This document shows, in pieces, positions 8,546 to 16,039 of a DNA stretch of 64,000 nt. The translations under genes and the position numbers were made by a program. Numbering within the stretch: the first letter of the stretch is position 1; each line of letters starts with the position of its first letter. Origin of the DNA: Nitrospira sp. (GTDB taxonomy: Bacteria > Nitrospirota > Nitrospiria > Nitrospirales > Nitrospiraceae); the NCBI GenBank assembly GCA_024331125.1, contig JANDJI010000006.1:1-64000 (forward strand), in the 5' to 3' direction. The notes under the pieces are model-generated. The model searched no databases. It was not told the DNA's origin and saw nothing but the letters and a program-made list of their open reading frames with translations.

Positions 8546-8632
8546 GCTGCAAACAATATCGGCGAAACCAAGAGAAAACTTGAGCGCGACGCCTGCCGAT
8601 AACCTCTTGAGGCCCTCCTCTTCTTGCTGCAT

Positions 8633-9661
8633 CTACTGCAGCTTCCTGACGATGACACCGTACCATCCAAGCCCGTCATATTCTTGGTATCCTATGGTTT
8701 TAGCGTACGCTGTCACTTCACGATCGTCATTGACGTAATACCCTCGCAATTTCCCCTGATGATCGAGCATAAACGGTTGGAGCAATCCTTGATCATCGGA
8801 GGCGGCGATCACGCGCAGTTCTTTGTCGAGCAGCATCACCCGTGTCCGCTTCCATGAAGATTCGGAAAAGGACGCTTCTTTTCGAACGATGGTCCGCGAC
8901 TGATTCTCCCAGTCGAACACGACTCCGAGTGCACCTATGATTTTCCCGTCCACCTGCCCTTCCTTGCGAACCGCCGCTGCGTACACGGCGACCATTTTGT
9001 TCTGATGCAACGGATCGTAACAAATGTCATCCACGGCGTACTGGTCGCCGCTTGTCGTCGCCATCGCCTTCCGAAACCAGGACAACCCGGATGCATTGCC
9101 TCCCACCAACTTGGGATATTTGTCCGGTTGGGAACATGTCACAATCGTTCCATCGGCTCCGACGAGCACGAGATTGAGATATACGCTGTAAAATCTGTTG
9201 ATCAGAGCCATCCGCTGTCCTGCTCGGGCGAGGGCGGCCCGGTCTCCCGTTTGCAATGCCTGCACCAGCGCCTCATCCGTCGCCCACCAGCGAACGTCCG
9301 CGGTCCGTTCATACAGATTCCGCACGATCAACTGTACAAGGGTTTGCGCTTTTTCGGAAAGGCGGTCGCATTCCTTTTCCGTAAATCGCCGATCCAATTC
9401 GCTCGTCTCCGCTCGGATTTTTCCGAGCTCTTTCGACGCCTCTGCCGCCTGGGATGCCAGATTTTTGACTTCGCTTGCAACCACGGCAAACCCCCGACCG
9501 GCGTCGCCGGCCCGCGCCGCCTCGATCGAGGCATTCAAGGACAGGATGGTGATTTCGCTTGTGATCCTCGCGTTTACGAGCCGGTGGTCTTCTATCTGAC
9601 GCTCGATGCTGCCGATGATATCCTTGATATCCACTTCGGTGACGAGTTCGGCCGTGCTCAT
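8633..9661 (-). CDS. Inverted chemoreceptor-like protein: MCP signalling hairpin followed by Cache-type sensor
   Basis: A 342-residue protein. The first 80 residues contain an MCP signalling tip with [19 protein letters not shown] and [13 protein letters not shown], the part that binds CheA and CheW. The rest (about 105-340) resembles a Cache sensor, with [20 protein letters not shown], a central strand set, a predicted ligand region around [13 protein letters not shown] and a closing [16 protein letters not shown]. No membrane segment or signal peptide is visible, so the sensor would be cytoplasmic, unlike usual Cache domains. Order and length are unlike standard receptors, where the sensor comes first. 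The stop is directly followed by the HTH gene. Confidence 0.78.
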   Translation of the reverse strand: MSTAELVTEVDIKDIIGSIERQIEDHRLVNARITSEITILSLNASIEAARAGDAGRGFAVVASEVKNLASQAAEASKELGKIRAETSELDRRFTEKECDRLSEKAQTLVQLIVRNLYERTADVRWWATDEALVQALQTGDRAALARAGQRMALINRFYSVYLNLVLVGADGTIVTCSQPDKYPKLVGGNASGLSWFRKAMATTSGDQYAVDDICYDPLHQNKMVAVYAAAVRKEGQVDGKIIGALGVVFDWENQSRTIVRKEASFSESSWKRTRVMLLDKELRVIAASDDQGLLQPFMLDHQGKLRGYYVNDDREVTAYAKTIGYQEYDGLGWYGVIVRKLQ

Positions 9662-9786
9662 CGCTCCATCACTCCCGTTCAGTTAAAGGTCTTTGGATTC
9701 GACTCCTGCATTCCCCAAGCGCGGGCCTTGCGTCGCCGTCGTCTCCAAGATCGGAGAACGCGCCGATCGTCCTAACAATGACGCCT

Positions 9787-10410
9787 TCATGCCGATTGCT
9801 CGTCTTTTCTCCTCGTCCGAAGCCGCTCCGCCTGCGTCTGAAGAACGTAACGGATCAGGGAGTCCTGCTCATCCGCACCAAGATCGATGAACTCGGCGGC
9901 AAGGACGAATCCCCGCCCTTGCGGATCCGGCGACGACCGGATCACTTTAGCCGCCACTTGAATCGGCGTGAACGGCGGCAAAATGACCCTCAGCGCCAAT
10001 CGATCGCCGGCGTTAAACCGTTGCGACGCGACAAATCCAATCCCCCCCCCGCTGATGTTGACATCCGTCACTCTCGCCAACTCCATGCAACCGGGAGACG
10101 ATTTCGCCAGCGTTTTCAGTATGACTTCCAGCAGCCAGTCCACTTTCATGATCCACGGGACCAACGCCGCCTGCGCCAACACGTCACCGGACCGGGCCAG
10201 AAGTTCAGTCGTCGGTTTCTCAACCGCGGCCGCGATCATTTCGTCGGTCACCGTTTCGCGGCCGGAGGCAGGCGTTTTATCCTGCTCGCCCTCCAATCGG
10301 TATTCGAGTAACAGCTTGTCTTCGATACGAATCCACTCACGCCGGTCTTCCGACGCCGGCATTCGCACGACCTGCCGATCGATCGCGGTTGCTCCCGCCA
10401 TTTCCATCAT
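9787..10410 (-). CDS. PilZ-domain c-di-GMP effector
   Basis: A 207-residue protein with an N-terminal helical region (about 55-105) and a C-terminal PilZ barrel. The second c-di-GMP motif is clear as DVNISGGGIGF, matching (D/N)xSxxG. The usual RxxxR is not directly before the barrel; DRREWIRIEDKLLLEYRL near residue 22 is a possible equivalent, giving an architecture like two-part PilZ proteins with an N-terminal PilZN-type domain. Direct c-di-GMP binding is therefore probable but unproven. It follows the diguanylate-cyclase-like gene by 12 bp. Confidence 0.75.
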   Translation of the reverse strand: MMEMAGATAIDRQVVRMPASEDRREWIRIEDKLLLEYRLEGEQDKTPASGRETVTDEMIAAAVEKPTTELLARSGDVLAQAALVPWIMKVDWLLEVILKTLAKSSPGCMELARVTDVNISGGGIGFVASQRFNAGDRLALRVILPPFTPIQVAAKVIRSSPDPQGRGFVLAAEFIDLGADEQDSLIRYVLQTQAERLRTRRKDEQSA

Positions 10411-10422
10411 CTTTTTTCTTCC

Positions 10423-11556
10423 TCAAGCCGCCAGACAAAGGGCGGCTTGCGCCGGTACGAAAGGAGACGGTTCATAGACGACGACGCGATTCCGCCCGCG
10501 GGACTTCGCCTGATCCAGCGCCGAGTCGGCGGCTGCGATCCACCGCCCGACCGACTCCATCGCGGGGGACCCCATCGACGCGACCCCGACGCTTGCCGTG
10601 ATACGCACGTGGCCTTCCTTCATGATGAAAGCGCGTCGCTCGATCTTGTCTCGGATTCGTTCCGCAAGCGTCCGAGCCCGTTGAAGATCGGTATGGGGCG
10701 ACACGACGGCGAATGCTTCGCCTCCGTATCTGGCCACACGATCGACCTTGCGGACGGTTTCCTCCACAAGCGACGCCACCTCCTTAAGCAATCCGTCGCC
10801 GCCGGCATGACCAAGCCGTTCGTTGACGACTTTGAAATAATCAAGATCCAGCACCAGCAAGCAGGTCGGTATGCCGTAACGAAGTCCGGCCTTCAGCTGC
10901 CGATGGAGCACCGTTTCCAGCGCGCGCCGGTCCAACAGACCGGTCAGCGGATCTTTCGTCTCTATTTCTTCGATCTGCCGGATAGCGCCTTTTTTGACAA
11001 AGGCCAGCGCCAATGCGTCGGTCACGGTCCTTACGAATTCCAACTCCTGTTCTGCAAAGGGACGATCCGCGCTTCTTTCGACATACAACAAACCGATTTT
11101 TTCCTCCCCCACGGTTAATCCCGCCTCATAAGCGCTGACGAACGTTTCCTCTCCTTTCTTCAAGTCGGCAAGGGGAGGAACCAACGACAAGCCGCAACGC
11201 CCGATCATGCGACTTCCCGATCCTGAGAGCCTACTTCCGCCGTCCTCTTGCCTCACGCGATCAGACAAGCGCGACCGCAGGACATGTGCTCTCCAATAAT
11301 CCTCGTCTTTCGACCACGTCCAGACCTTAGAACCGTACGCCGCGATGCCGATAAGATCCACCTCGATCAACAACGGCAGCTCCTTCAACAAGACTCCGAC
11401 CATCGTTTCGTCGTCAAGTGAACGCGCAAACATCCGCATCAGAGACATGAGTCCGCCGAGCCGTCGCCCGCTTTTCCTCATGGGATCTTCGTCAACCATC
11501 GGATTGGCGCAGGCCAAACTGTCATCGAGTTCTCGATTCACTCTTTCCTCTCCCAT
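10423..11556 (-). CDS. GAF-like/GGDEF protein with degenerate GGEAF active site
   Basis: A 377-residue protein with a GAF-like sensor half (about 35-190, ending LLYVERSADRPFAEQELEFVRTV) and a GGDEF domain (about 205-365, starting DPLTGLLDRRALE). The signature loop reads YGGEAFAV instead of GG(D/E)EF, losing one acidic residue thought to help bind metal or catalyse. The inhibitory I-site RKVD sits at the right distance before it. The protein could be a weak cyclase or a c-di-GMP/GTP-binding sensor. It is transcribed toward the PilZ gene 12 bp downstream, a natural enzyme-effector pair. Confidence 0.82.
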   Translation of the reverse strand: MGEERVNRELDDSLACANPMVDEDPMRKSGRRLGGLMSLMRMFARSLDDETMVGVLLKELPLLIEVDLIGIAAYGSKVWTWSKDEDYWRAHVLRSRLSDRVRQEDGGSRLSGSGSRMIGRCGLSLVPPLADLKKGEETFVSAYEAGLTVGEEKIGLLYVERSADRPFAEQELEFVRTVTDALALAFVKKGAIRQIEEIETKDPLTGLLDRRALETVLHRQLKAGLRYGIPTCLLVLDLDYFKVVNERLGHAGGDGLLKEVASLVEETVRKVDRVARYGGEAFAVVSPHTDLQRARTLAERIRDKIERRAFIMKEGHVRITASVGVASMGSPAMESVGRWIAAADSALDQAKSRGRNRVVVYEPSPFVPAQAALCLAA

Positions 11557-11682
11557 CCAACACCGCCGACGTCGAAAAACCTACGCGATGGCACGTGCTT
11601 GTCAGCCTCCAACCAAATGGGCGACGGCCTCGCTTATCTGCAACGTCCGAAAGGTTGAAGCGACCCCCAATCATCTTTCCAC

Positions 11683-12003
11683 TCATCCCCGCCTGGCAAT
11701 CGTGCTCGACTCGCCGACAGGCACGTCGATTCGCCGCCAGAGTTCTTCTAGCCGGCGGCGCCACAAGGCGGCGTCACGCAGCGAAGCCGCCACCCCCTCC
11801 TGCGCCAATCTGGCCCGTTCGGCCACCTCTCGATCAAGCGTCTGAATCCTCGCAAGAACTGCGTCGGACACTCCTGATTCCGCCAACACGGCTTCTCTCT
11901 GCCGGTAACAGGCTTCGACGATATTCCATTCTCCCCTGACGGCGGCGACGTGCGCGGCCTTTGTGAGACGTTCGACGGTCGTCGGTTCTTCCGATGAAGC
12001 CAT
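11683..12003 (-). CDS. FliT-like flagellar chaperone (putative)
   Basis: A 106-residue mostly helical, highly charged protein. It begins 7 bp after the fliS stop and has the size, helical character and position of FliT, the chaperone for the cap protein FliD. I see no diagnostic motif, and FliT proteins diverge strongly, so the call rests on context. The start at 12003 avoids long overlap with fliS. The C-terminal part (WRRRLEELWRRIDV) could form the regulatory helix. Confidence 0.5.
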   Translation of the reverse strand: MASSEEPTTVERLTKAAHVAAVRGEWNIVEACYRQREAVLAESGVSDAVLARIQTLDREVAERARLAQEGVAASLRDAALWRRRLEELWRRIDVPVGESSTIARRG

Positions 12004-12010
12004 AAATGAA

Positions 12011-12406
12011 TCACCGCGCCATAGCGAGCGGAGCATGCTGCTGAGCCGCGACCTCCCTCCAAGCCTCACGTAGGACATTCAAACAGCGGAGCACCCCCTC
12101 AAGGTTACGCGCATCGTTGCGGGCATTCGCTCCCACCAGCTCGGCCAATGCGTATTCGTAAAGCCTATGCAGCGACCGTGCGATCTCGCCCCCCTGCTCG
12201 TAGTCAAGCGCACTGTCTAGTTCGCCGATGATCGAGATTGCGCGACCAAGAAATCGTCCCTTGTCGGCGGCGGCGTTGGTCTCGATCGCCCGACGACCCA
12301 GCTCGATCGATTGAACTGCGGCGTCATACAGCAACACGACGATCTGCACTCGTGACGACGTCATCACCTGTGTCTGCCGATATCGATTCGCACCTTGTAC
12401 CACCAT
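12011..12406 (-). CDS. fliS: Flagellar export chaperone FliS
   Basis: A 131-residue four-helix chaperone that binds the C-terminus of flagellin and prevents early polymerisation in the cytoplasm. Family features are the N-terminal YRQTQVMTSSRVQIVVLLYDAA, the GRAISIIGELDSALDYEQGG helix turn and the closing helix with LNVLREAW. It lies between fliD and the fliT-like gene in the usual order. Confidence 0.93.
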   Translation of the reverse strand: MVVQGANRYRQTQVMTSSRVQIVVLLYDAAVQSIELGRRAIETNAAADKGRFLGRAISIIGELDSALDYEQGGEIARSLHRLYEYALAELVGANARNDARNLEGVLRCLNVLREAWREVAAQQHAPLAMAR

Positions 12407-12433
12407 AGTAGCCCCATTTTTGCCTTACGATTC

Positions 12434-13816
12434 TCACCTGCCCGTCTCGCCTCGTGCCGTTAAAAATGAAGATTGGCCGGCCAATTGCCGCAAGAGACCA
12501 TCCAAAGCCGCATACTGTCGTTTGAGTCGTTCTTCGTACAGCGCCAGCGCGTCCTGCTTCTTGGCAATATCGTCCGTGAGTCTGGCGATTGTTTTTGTCA
12601 ACCCTTGCTTTCGGAGCGTAACCGATCCGAACTCGACGTCGTCCAATCGATCAACGGCATCGGTCAGAAGCTGAGCAACGCCCGTCACGCCGCTTTGGTT
12701 GACGAAAAGCGTTTTGACCCCCGCGTAATTGGCGTTTAACGCTGCGTCAAGACCGGCCTCATCAACCGTGACGGTGCCGTCGCGCTCCGTCTTAAATCCA
12801 ATCTCGCCCACCGTCCTAAACGTCGACGCGCCAGACACCGTGGCGGACAAAGCCGTTCGCACCTGAGAGAGAACGGTCCGCACCGTCGGTTCATTGAAGA
12901 AGTTGCCCCCCTTCTTCGTCACAACGTCGTACGTATTCCGCTCATTGATGAACTTGACGACATCGTTATAGGCGGCCGCCAACGCTTTGATGTTGTTTTT
13001 CACGGCGCCGATGTCCCGAACTACGCTCACGTGCGCGTTTCCCGTTTCTTTCAGAGTCAGTGTGACGCCGTGGATTGCATCGGTGATCACATTGTCGCTT
13101 CTCGTCAACGTGACGGTCGCCGAGGACCCCATAATCACTTCTGCGTCCTGCGCCGCCTGCAACGTGTCTGTCCCCCCCGTCCCGCTGCCATTCGTCAAAT
13201 CCAGATCCGTCTGGTCCGTCACGATCGTCACGGCGTTGCCGGCGCCTGTACTGGTCGCCGTCAGCACCAGTCGGTAGGCCGGCGTTGTATCCGAACCGGT
13301 ATTGATGATGGATGCGGTCACGCCGGCGCCAAGGTCATTAATTTGATCTCTCAGATCTTCGAGGGTCGCCGCTTCCCCGAGCGTGATGGTTTGATCGGAT
13401 CCAGCCCCCACGCGGAACGTGAAGGTCGCGGAACCGCCCGATACGATATCGGCGGTCGTGGATGTGACGGCTTTGGCCGCCTTGCTGACGAACTGATGGG
13501 ATTGCGCGAGCCTCGTAACCTGGATCTGATAGGTTCCCGGCGTCGTGGTGGACGATGCCGTGGCCGTCAACACGGTTTCATTCGACACGCTGGCGGACGA
13601 ACGATCAAAGGTGCCGGCGAACCTCAACCTGTCGGCGGCGCTTTGCAACATGATCAGTTTCGTGCTGAGCGTGGCATAGTCGGTGCTCTTCGAATTAAGG
13701 ACGGCCTTCTGATCGTTCAACCGATCAACCGGAAGACGGGCGACTTTCAGCAACTGATCGATGACCTGACCAAAATCCACTCCGTTGCCGAGTCCGCCGA
13801 AACTGATCGTCGCCAT
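12434..13816 (-). CDS. fliD: Flagellar hook-associated protein 2 (filament cap) FliD
   Basis: A 460-residue filament cap protein. The N-terminal coiled region starts with the FliD hallmark ISFGGLGNGVDFGQVIDQLL. The middle has the Thr/Ser/Gly-rich repeats of domains D2-D3 (about 90-260). The C-terminal FliD_C part includes VTVDEAGLDAALNANYAGVKTLF and a terminal coiled coil ending near QLAGQSSF. AGGAAGGAAG precedes the ATG. It follows flaG by 48 bp and precedes fliS, the common flaG-fliD-fliS order. Its Ser/Thr-rich domains could also be glycosylated, given the island upstream of fliC. Confidence 0.95.
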   Translation of the reverse strand: MATISFGGLGNGVDFGQVIDQLLKVARLPVDRLNDQKAVLNSKSTDYATLSTKLIMLQSAADRLRFAGTFDRSSASVSNETVLTATASSTTTPGTYQIQVTRLAQSHQFVSKAAKAVTSTTADIVSGGSATFTFRVGAGSDQTITLGEAATLEDLRDQINDLGAGVTASIINTGSDTTPAYRLVLTATSTGAGNAVTIVTDQTDLDLTNGSGTGGTDTLQAAQDAEVIMGSSATVTLTRSDNVITDAIHGVTLTLKETGNAHVSVVRDIGAVKNNIKALAAAYNDVVKFINERNTYDVVTKKGGNFFNEPTVRTVLSQVRTALSATVSGASTFRTVGEIGFKTERDGTVTVDEAGLDAALNANYAGVKTLFVNQSGVTGVAQLLTDAVDRLDDVEFGSVTLRKQGLTKTIARLTDDIAKKQDALALYEERLKRQYAALDGLLRQLAGQSSFLTARGETGR

Positions 13817-13864
13817 ACGCTTCCTTCCTCATAAGCCGCGGGAAGAATACAATGCCCTGTTTTC

Positions 13865-14263
13865 TCAGACCCGCTCTTCTAGCAACACACCTTTGTCCTG
13901 TTGGTCCGCCTGCTCTTCGGACAAATATCTCGCCAGGCCCAGAATCTCCTCAGGAGGAAATTGACGAATCACCTCCCCCGACTCTTTGATCACCTTGACC
14001 ACGACCTGTTCGGTTTCCTCGTCCACGAGAAGCTTGACCTCAAGGCCCGCCGACCTCAGCATGTGCTCGACGGTGCCCATCGCCCGATCCAACACGACGC
14101 GACCGCCGTCGGCGCCATAAAGAAGCCCTGCCGCCTCAACACGGGAGGAGAGTTCCGCTTTCCGCGTCGGATCGGCCTGTTTCGTCAAAAAAGAGCGATC
14201 CGGCCCCCCTTCTTTGTAGAACGCAGTCAAGAGATCCGTCTTGCTGACAGCTTGTGTAATCAT
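13865..14263 (-). CDS. flaG: FlaG family flagellar protein
   Basis: A 132-residue protein whose C-terminal half (about 62-115) matches FlaG: LKLLVDEETEQVVVKVIKESGEVIRQFPPEE-type pattern with the IRQFPPEEIL signature. FlaG proteins influence filament length. The N-terminal half is poorly conserved. It sits between flagellin and fliD as in many polar flagellates. A strong hairpin at 14292-14330 separates it from fliC. Confidence 0.85.
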   Translation of the reverse strand: MITQAVSKTDLLTAFYKEGGPDRSFLTKQADPTRKAELSSRVEAAGLLYGADGGRVVLDRAMGTVEHMLRSAGLEVKLLVDEETEQVVVKVIKESGEVIRQFPPEEILGLARYLSEEQADQQDKGVLLEERV

Positions 14264-14291
14264 GGCAGCCTCATTGCCAAATCCAGCCGGC

Positions 14292-14330
14292 GGGCGGCCG
14301 CTCGACGTTTAACGTGACGAGCGGCCGCCC
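14292..14330 (-). terminator. Strong intercistronic hairpin after fliC
   Basis: A perfect 13-bp inverted repeat (GGGCGGCCGCTCG and its complement) encloses a 13-nt loop with a further ACGT/ACGT mini-stem. It lies 20 bp past the fliC stop. No T-run follows on the minus strand, so it may act as a partial terminator or 3' stabiliser of the abundant flagellin mRNA. Confidence 0.6.
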
Positions 14331-14331
14331 C

Positions 14332-14367
14332 CTTTGTTACCTATTGTTACCTACCGCTGTAACAAAG
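14332..14367 (-). repeat. 9-bp inverted repeat spanning the fliC stop codon
   Basis: CTTTGTTAC (14332-14340) and GTAACAAAG (14359-14367) are exact reverse complements around the fliC stop at 14351-14353. Another TTGTTACC copy lies in the loop. Together with the GC-rich hairpin just beyond, it forms a two-hairpin 3' end for flagellin mRNA. Confidence 0.5.
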
Positions 14368-15178
14368 CCAAGGCCTGCTGTGGTAACGTATTCGCCTGAG
14401 CTAAGACTGAGATGCCTGCCTGCACCAAAATCTGATTTTTCGTAAACACCGATGTTTCATAGGCGATGTCCGCGTCGCGAATCCGCGATTCGGCGGCGGT
14501 GAGCGTTTCGCTCGTCACCTGAAGATTGGCGATCGTAGCCTCGAACCGATTCTGGAGCGAACCGTATTGAGCGCGTGCGGTGGCCACGGCGCTGATGGCG
14601 TTGTCGATATTCGCCAGAGCGCTCATCCCGTTGGCCGCCGTCGACACGTTGACGTCGTTGAGGCCCAGCGACGTCGTTGTGATATCGTTCAAATCCAATT
14701 CCAACGTATTGCCGACTCCACTCCGAAATCCGATCGCGACTGAAAAGCTGATGGTCGAACCGCTGGTCAGAGCCTGACCGTTGAATTCCGTGGTTTGCGC
14801 GATCCGATCGATTTCGGACCGCAGCGCGATGAATTCTTGGTCAATATAAGACCGTTCCGTCGAGCCGACGGTGCCGCTGGATGCCTGGGATGCCAACTCA
14901 CGCATTCTCGCCAGCAAAGATCCGATTGTCGCCGCAGCGCCGTCCGCGATCTGCGTCAGACTGATCCCGTCCGAGGCGTTTCTGGTCGCCTGATTGATGC
15001 TGCGAATCTGCGCCCGCAAGGACTCGGACAATCCAAGACCGGCGGCATCGTCCGCCGCACGGGTGATCCGGAGACCGGAAGAAAGCCGCTCGACGGAACG
15101 CTGCAACGCATTGGTATTCACCGTCAGGTTTCGCTGCGCCGCGATGGACGCGGGATTGTTGTTGACGATCAGAGCCAT
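14351..15178 (-). CDS. fliC: Flagellin
   Basis: A 275-residue flagellin, short because the variable domain is small (about 140-200). The N-terminal D0/D1 region has ALIVNNNPASIAAQRNL and SSGLRITRAADDAAGLGLSE. The C-terminal D1/D0 region has RIRDADIAYETSVFTKNQIL and ends QALALLQR. These ends form the coiled core of the filament after export. A near-perfect Shine-Dalgarno (AAGGAGG) and a sigma-28 promoter lie upstream. The central part is Ser/Thr-rich, offering sites for O-glycosylation by enzymes encoded upstream. I see only one flagellin gene here. Confidence 0.97.
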   Translation of the reverse strand: MALIVNNNPASIAAQRNLTVNTNALQRSVERLSSGLRITRAADDAAGLGLSESLRAQIRSINQATRNASDGISLTQIADGAAATIGSLLARMRELASQASSGTVGSTERSYIDQEFIALRSEIDRIAQTTEFNGQALTSGSTISFSVAIGFRSGVGNTLELDLNDITTTSLGLNDVNVSTAANGMSALANIDNAISAVATARAQYGSLQNRFEATIANLQVTSETLTAAESRIRDADIAYETSVFTKNQILVQAGISVLAQANTLPQQALALLQR

Positions 15179-15273
15179 ACCTATTCCTCCTTGCCGCTAA
15201 ATCGTTTATGCTCGCTTCCGGCGTCCGTGCAGAAGCATGTTTCTCGCTCAGCGCCATCTGCTGATTGCCCACA

Positions 15274-15300
15274 TTATCGGTCAATCGTCGTGAGACTTAA
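15274..15300 (-). promoter_or_regulatory. Sigma-28 (FliA) promoter of fliC
   Basis: On the minus strand the sequence is TTAAGTCT, an 11-nt spacer, then ACCGATAA. This matches the FliA consensus TAAAGTTT-N11-GCCGATAA at 13 of 16 positions with exact spacing. It would give a 5' leader of about 90 nt before fliC, consistent with late-class flagellin expression. Confidence 0.8.
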
Positions 15301-15385
15301 GCGCGGAGCGGGAAACAGGATCGGCAAAGAAGGAAAACGGACAAGAACGAGCATCGGGCAGCCCCCCTCAATGAATTTACGGAGG

Positions 15386-15910
15386 CTACCCCTCCAGTCT
15401 CGGGAGGATTTCATACTCCAGCAGATCGGCCGTTGAAACCAGGTCTTCTCTTTCCCGCGCCGCCAGTAACTCCCGCACCCAGAAGCCGAGAGAGGTCGCG
15501 TGTTCCGAGACGGCTCCCTGACGACGTCCTTCCATAAACTCCAGGTAGTCCGCCAATTCTCCCAGCCATTCGTTCATCGCCCGGTCGCGAGGAAGACCGG
15601 CTCGCCATGCCTCCAACAGAGCGAGTCCCTCTTTTCGCAGGAATTTCGCGTAGCGGCCGGCAGCGATCCAGGCGGCATGTTCAAGCTCTTCCACCGACTG
15701 CGTCACCGCGGCAAGATGTTCGTATCGGGAAGCCGGTTCCAGCATCAACGACGCATCAATGTCCCGATCCGTGATCTCCCGATGATCCAGCCGCAACGCG
15801 GTCACCAGACGCGATCGCGCGTGGGCACGGTCGCTGATTTCGGCCAATACCTCGCCCAATGTCGCCTGTTCCAAAGACTCCCACTCCTCTTGATCGAGCT
15901 TCACGCGCAT
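15386..15910 (-). CDS. Hypothetical protein between fliC and the glycan island
   Basis: A 174-residue acidic, helical protein that I do not recognise. The chosen ATG has AAAGGAGAG upstream; the longer frame to 16015 does not look coding. It contains runs rich in Leu, Ala, Glu and Arg (LAEISDRAHARSRLVTALRL, WLGELADYLEFMEG) and no signal peptide or membrane helix. It is the last gene of the minus-strand island, 129 bp after a GT9 gene, and ends about 200 bp before fliC starts. A role in filament assembly or glycosylation is possible from position only. Confidence 0.7.
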   Translation of the reverse strand: MRVKLDQEEWESLEQATLGEVLAEISDRAHARSRLVTALRLDHREITDRDIDASLMLEPASRYEHLAAVTQSVEELEHAAWIAAGRYAKFLRKEGLALLEAWRAGLPRDRAMNEWLGELADYLEFMEGRRQGAVSEHATSLGFWVRELLAAREREDLVSTADLLEYEILPRLEG

Positions 15911-16039
15911 GGCCGCTCTCCTTTCCACCTCTTTTGACGACTCTCCTGTCTTCCGGCATGGCGGATCGTCAACATCCGACACCCTACGGACGACCATTCG
16001 CGCCGTTCCCGCCACGTCATCTCAGCCGAGTTTCACCTC

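Noticed and set aside
8595..8602. GCCGATAA on the plus strand, a perfect sigma-28 -10
   Set aside because: No plus-strand gene follows and no -35 is present. It lies inside or next to a minus-strand gene and is expected by chance.
9005..9775. A 256-codon plus-strand frame overlapping the chemoreceptor-like gene
   Set aside because: The minus-strand product has a clear MCP tip and Cache-like part; the plus-strand translation shows no domain.
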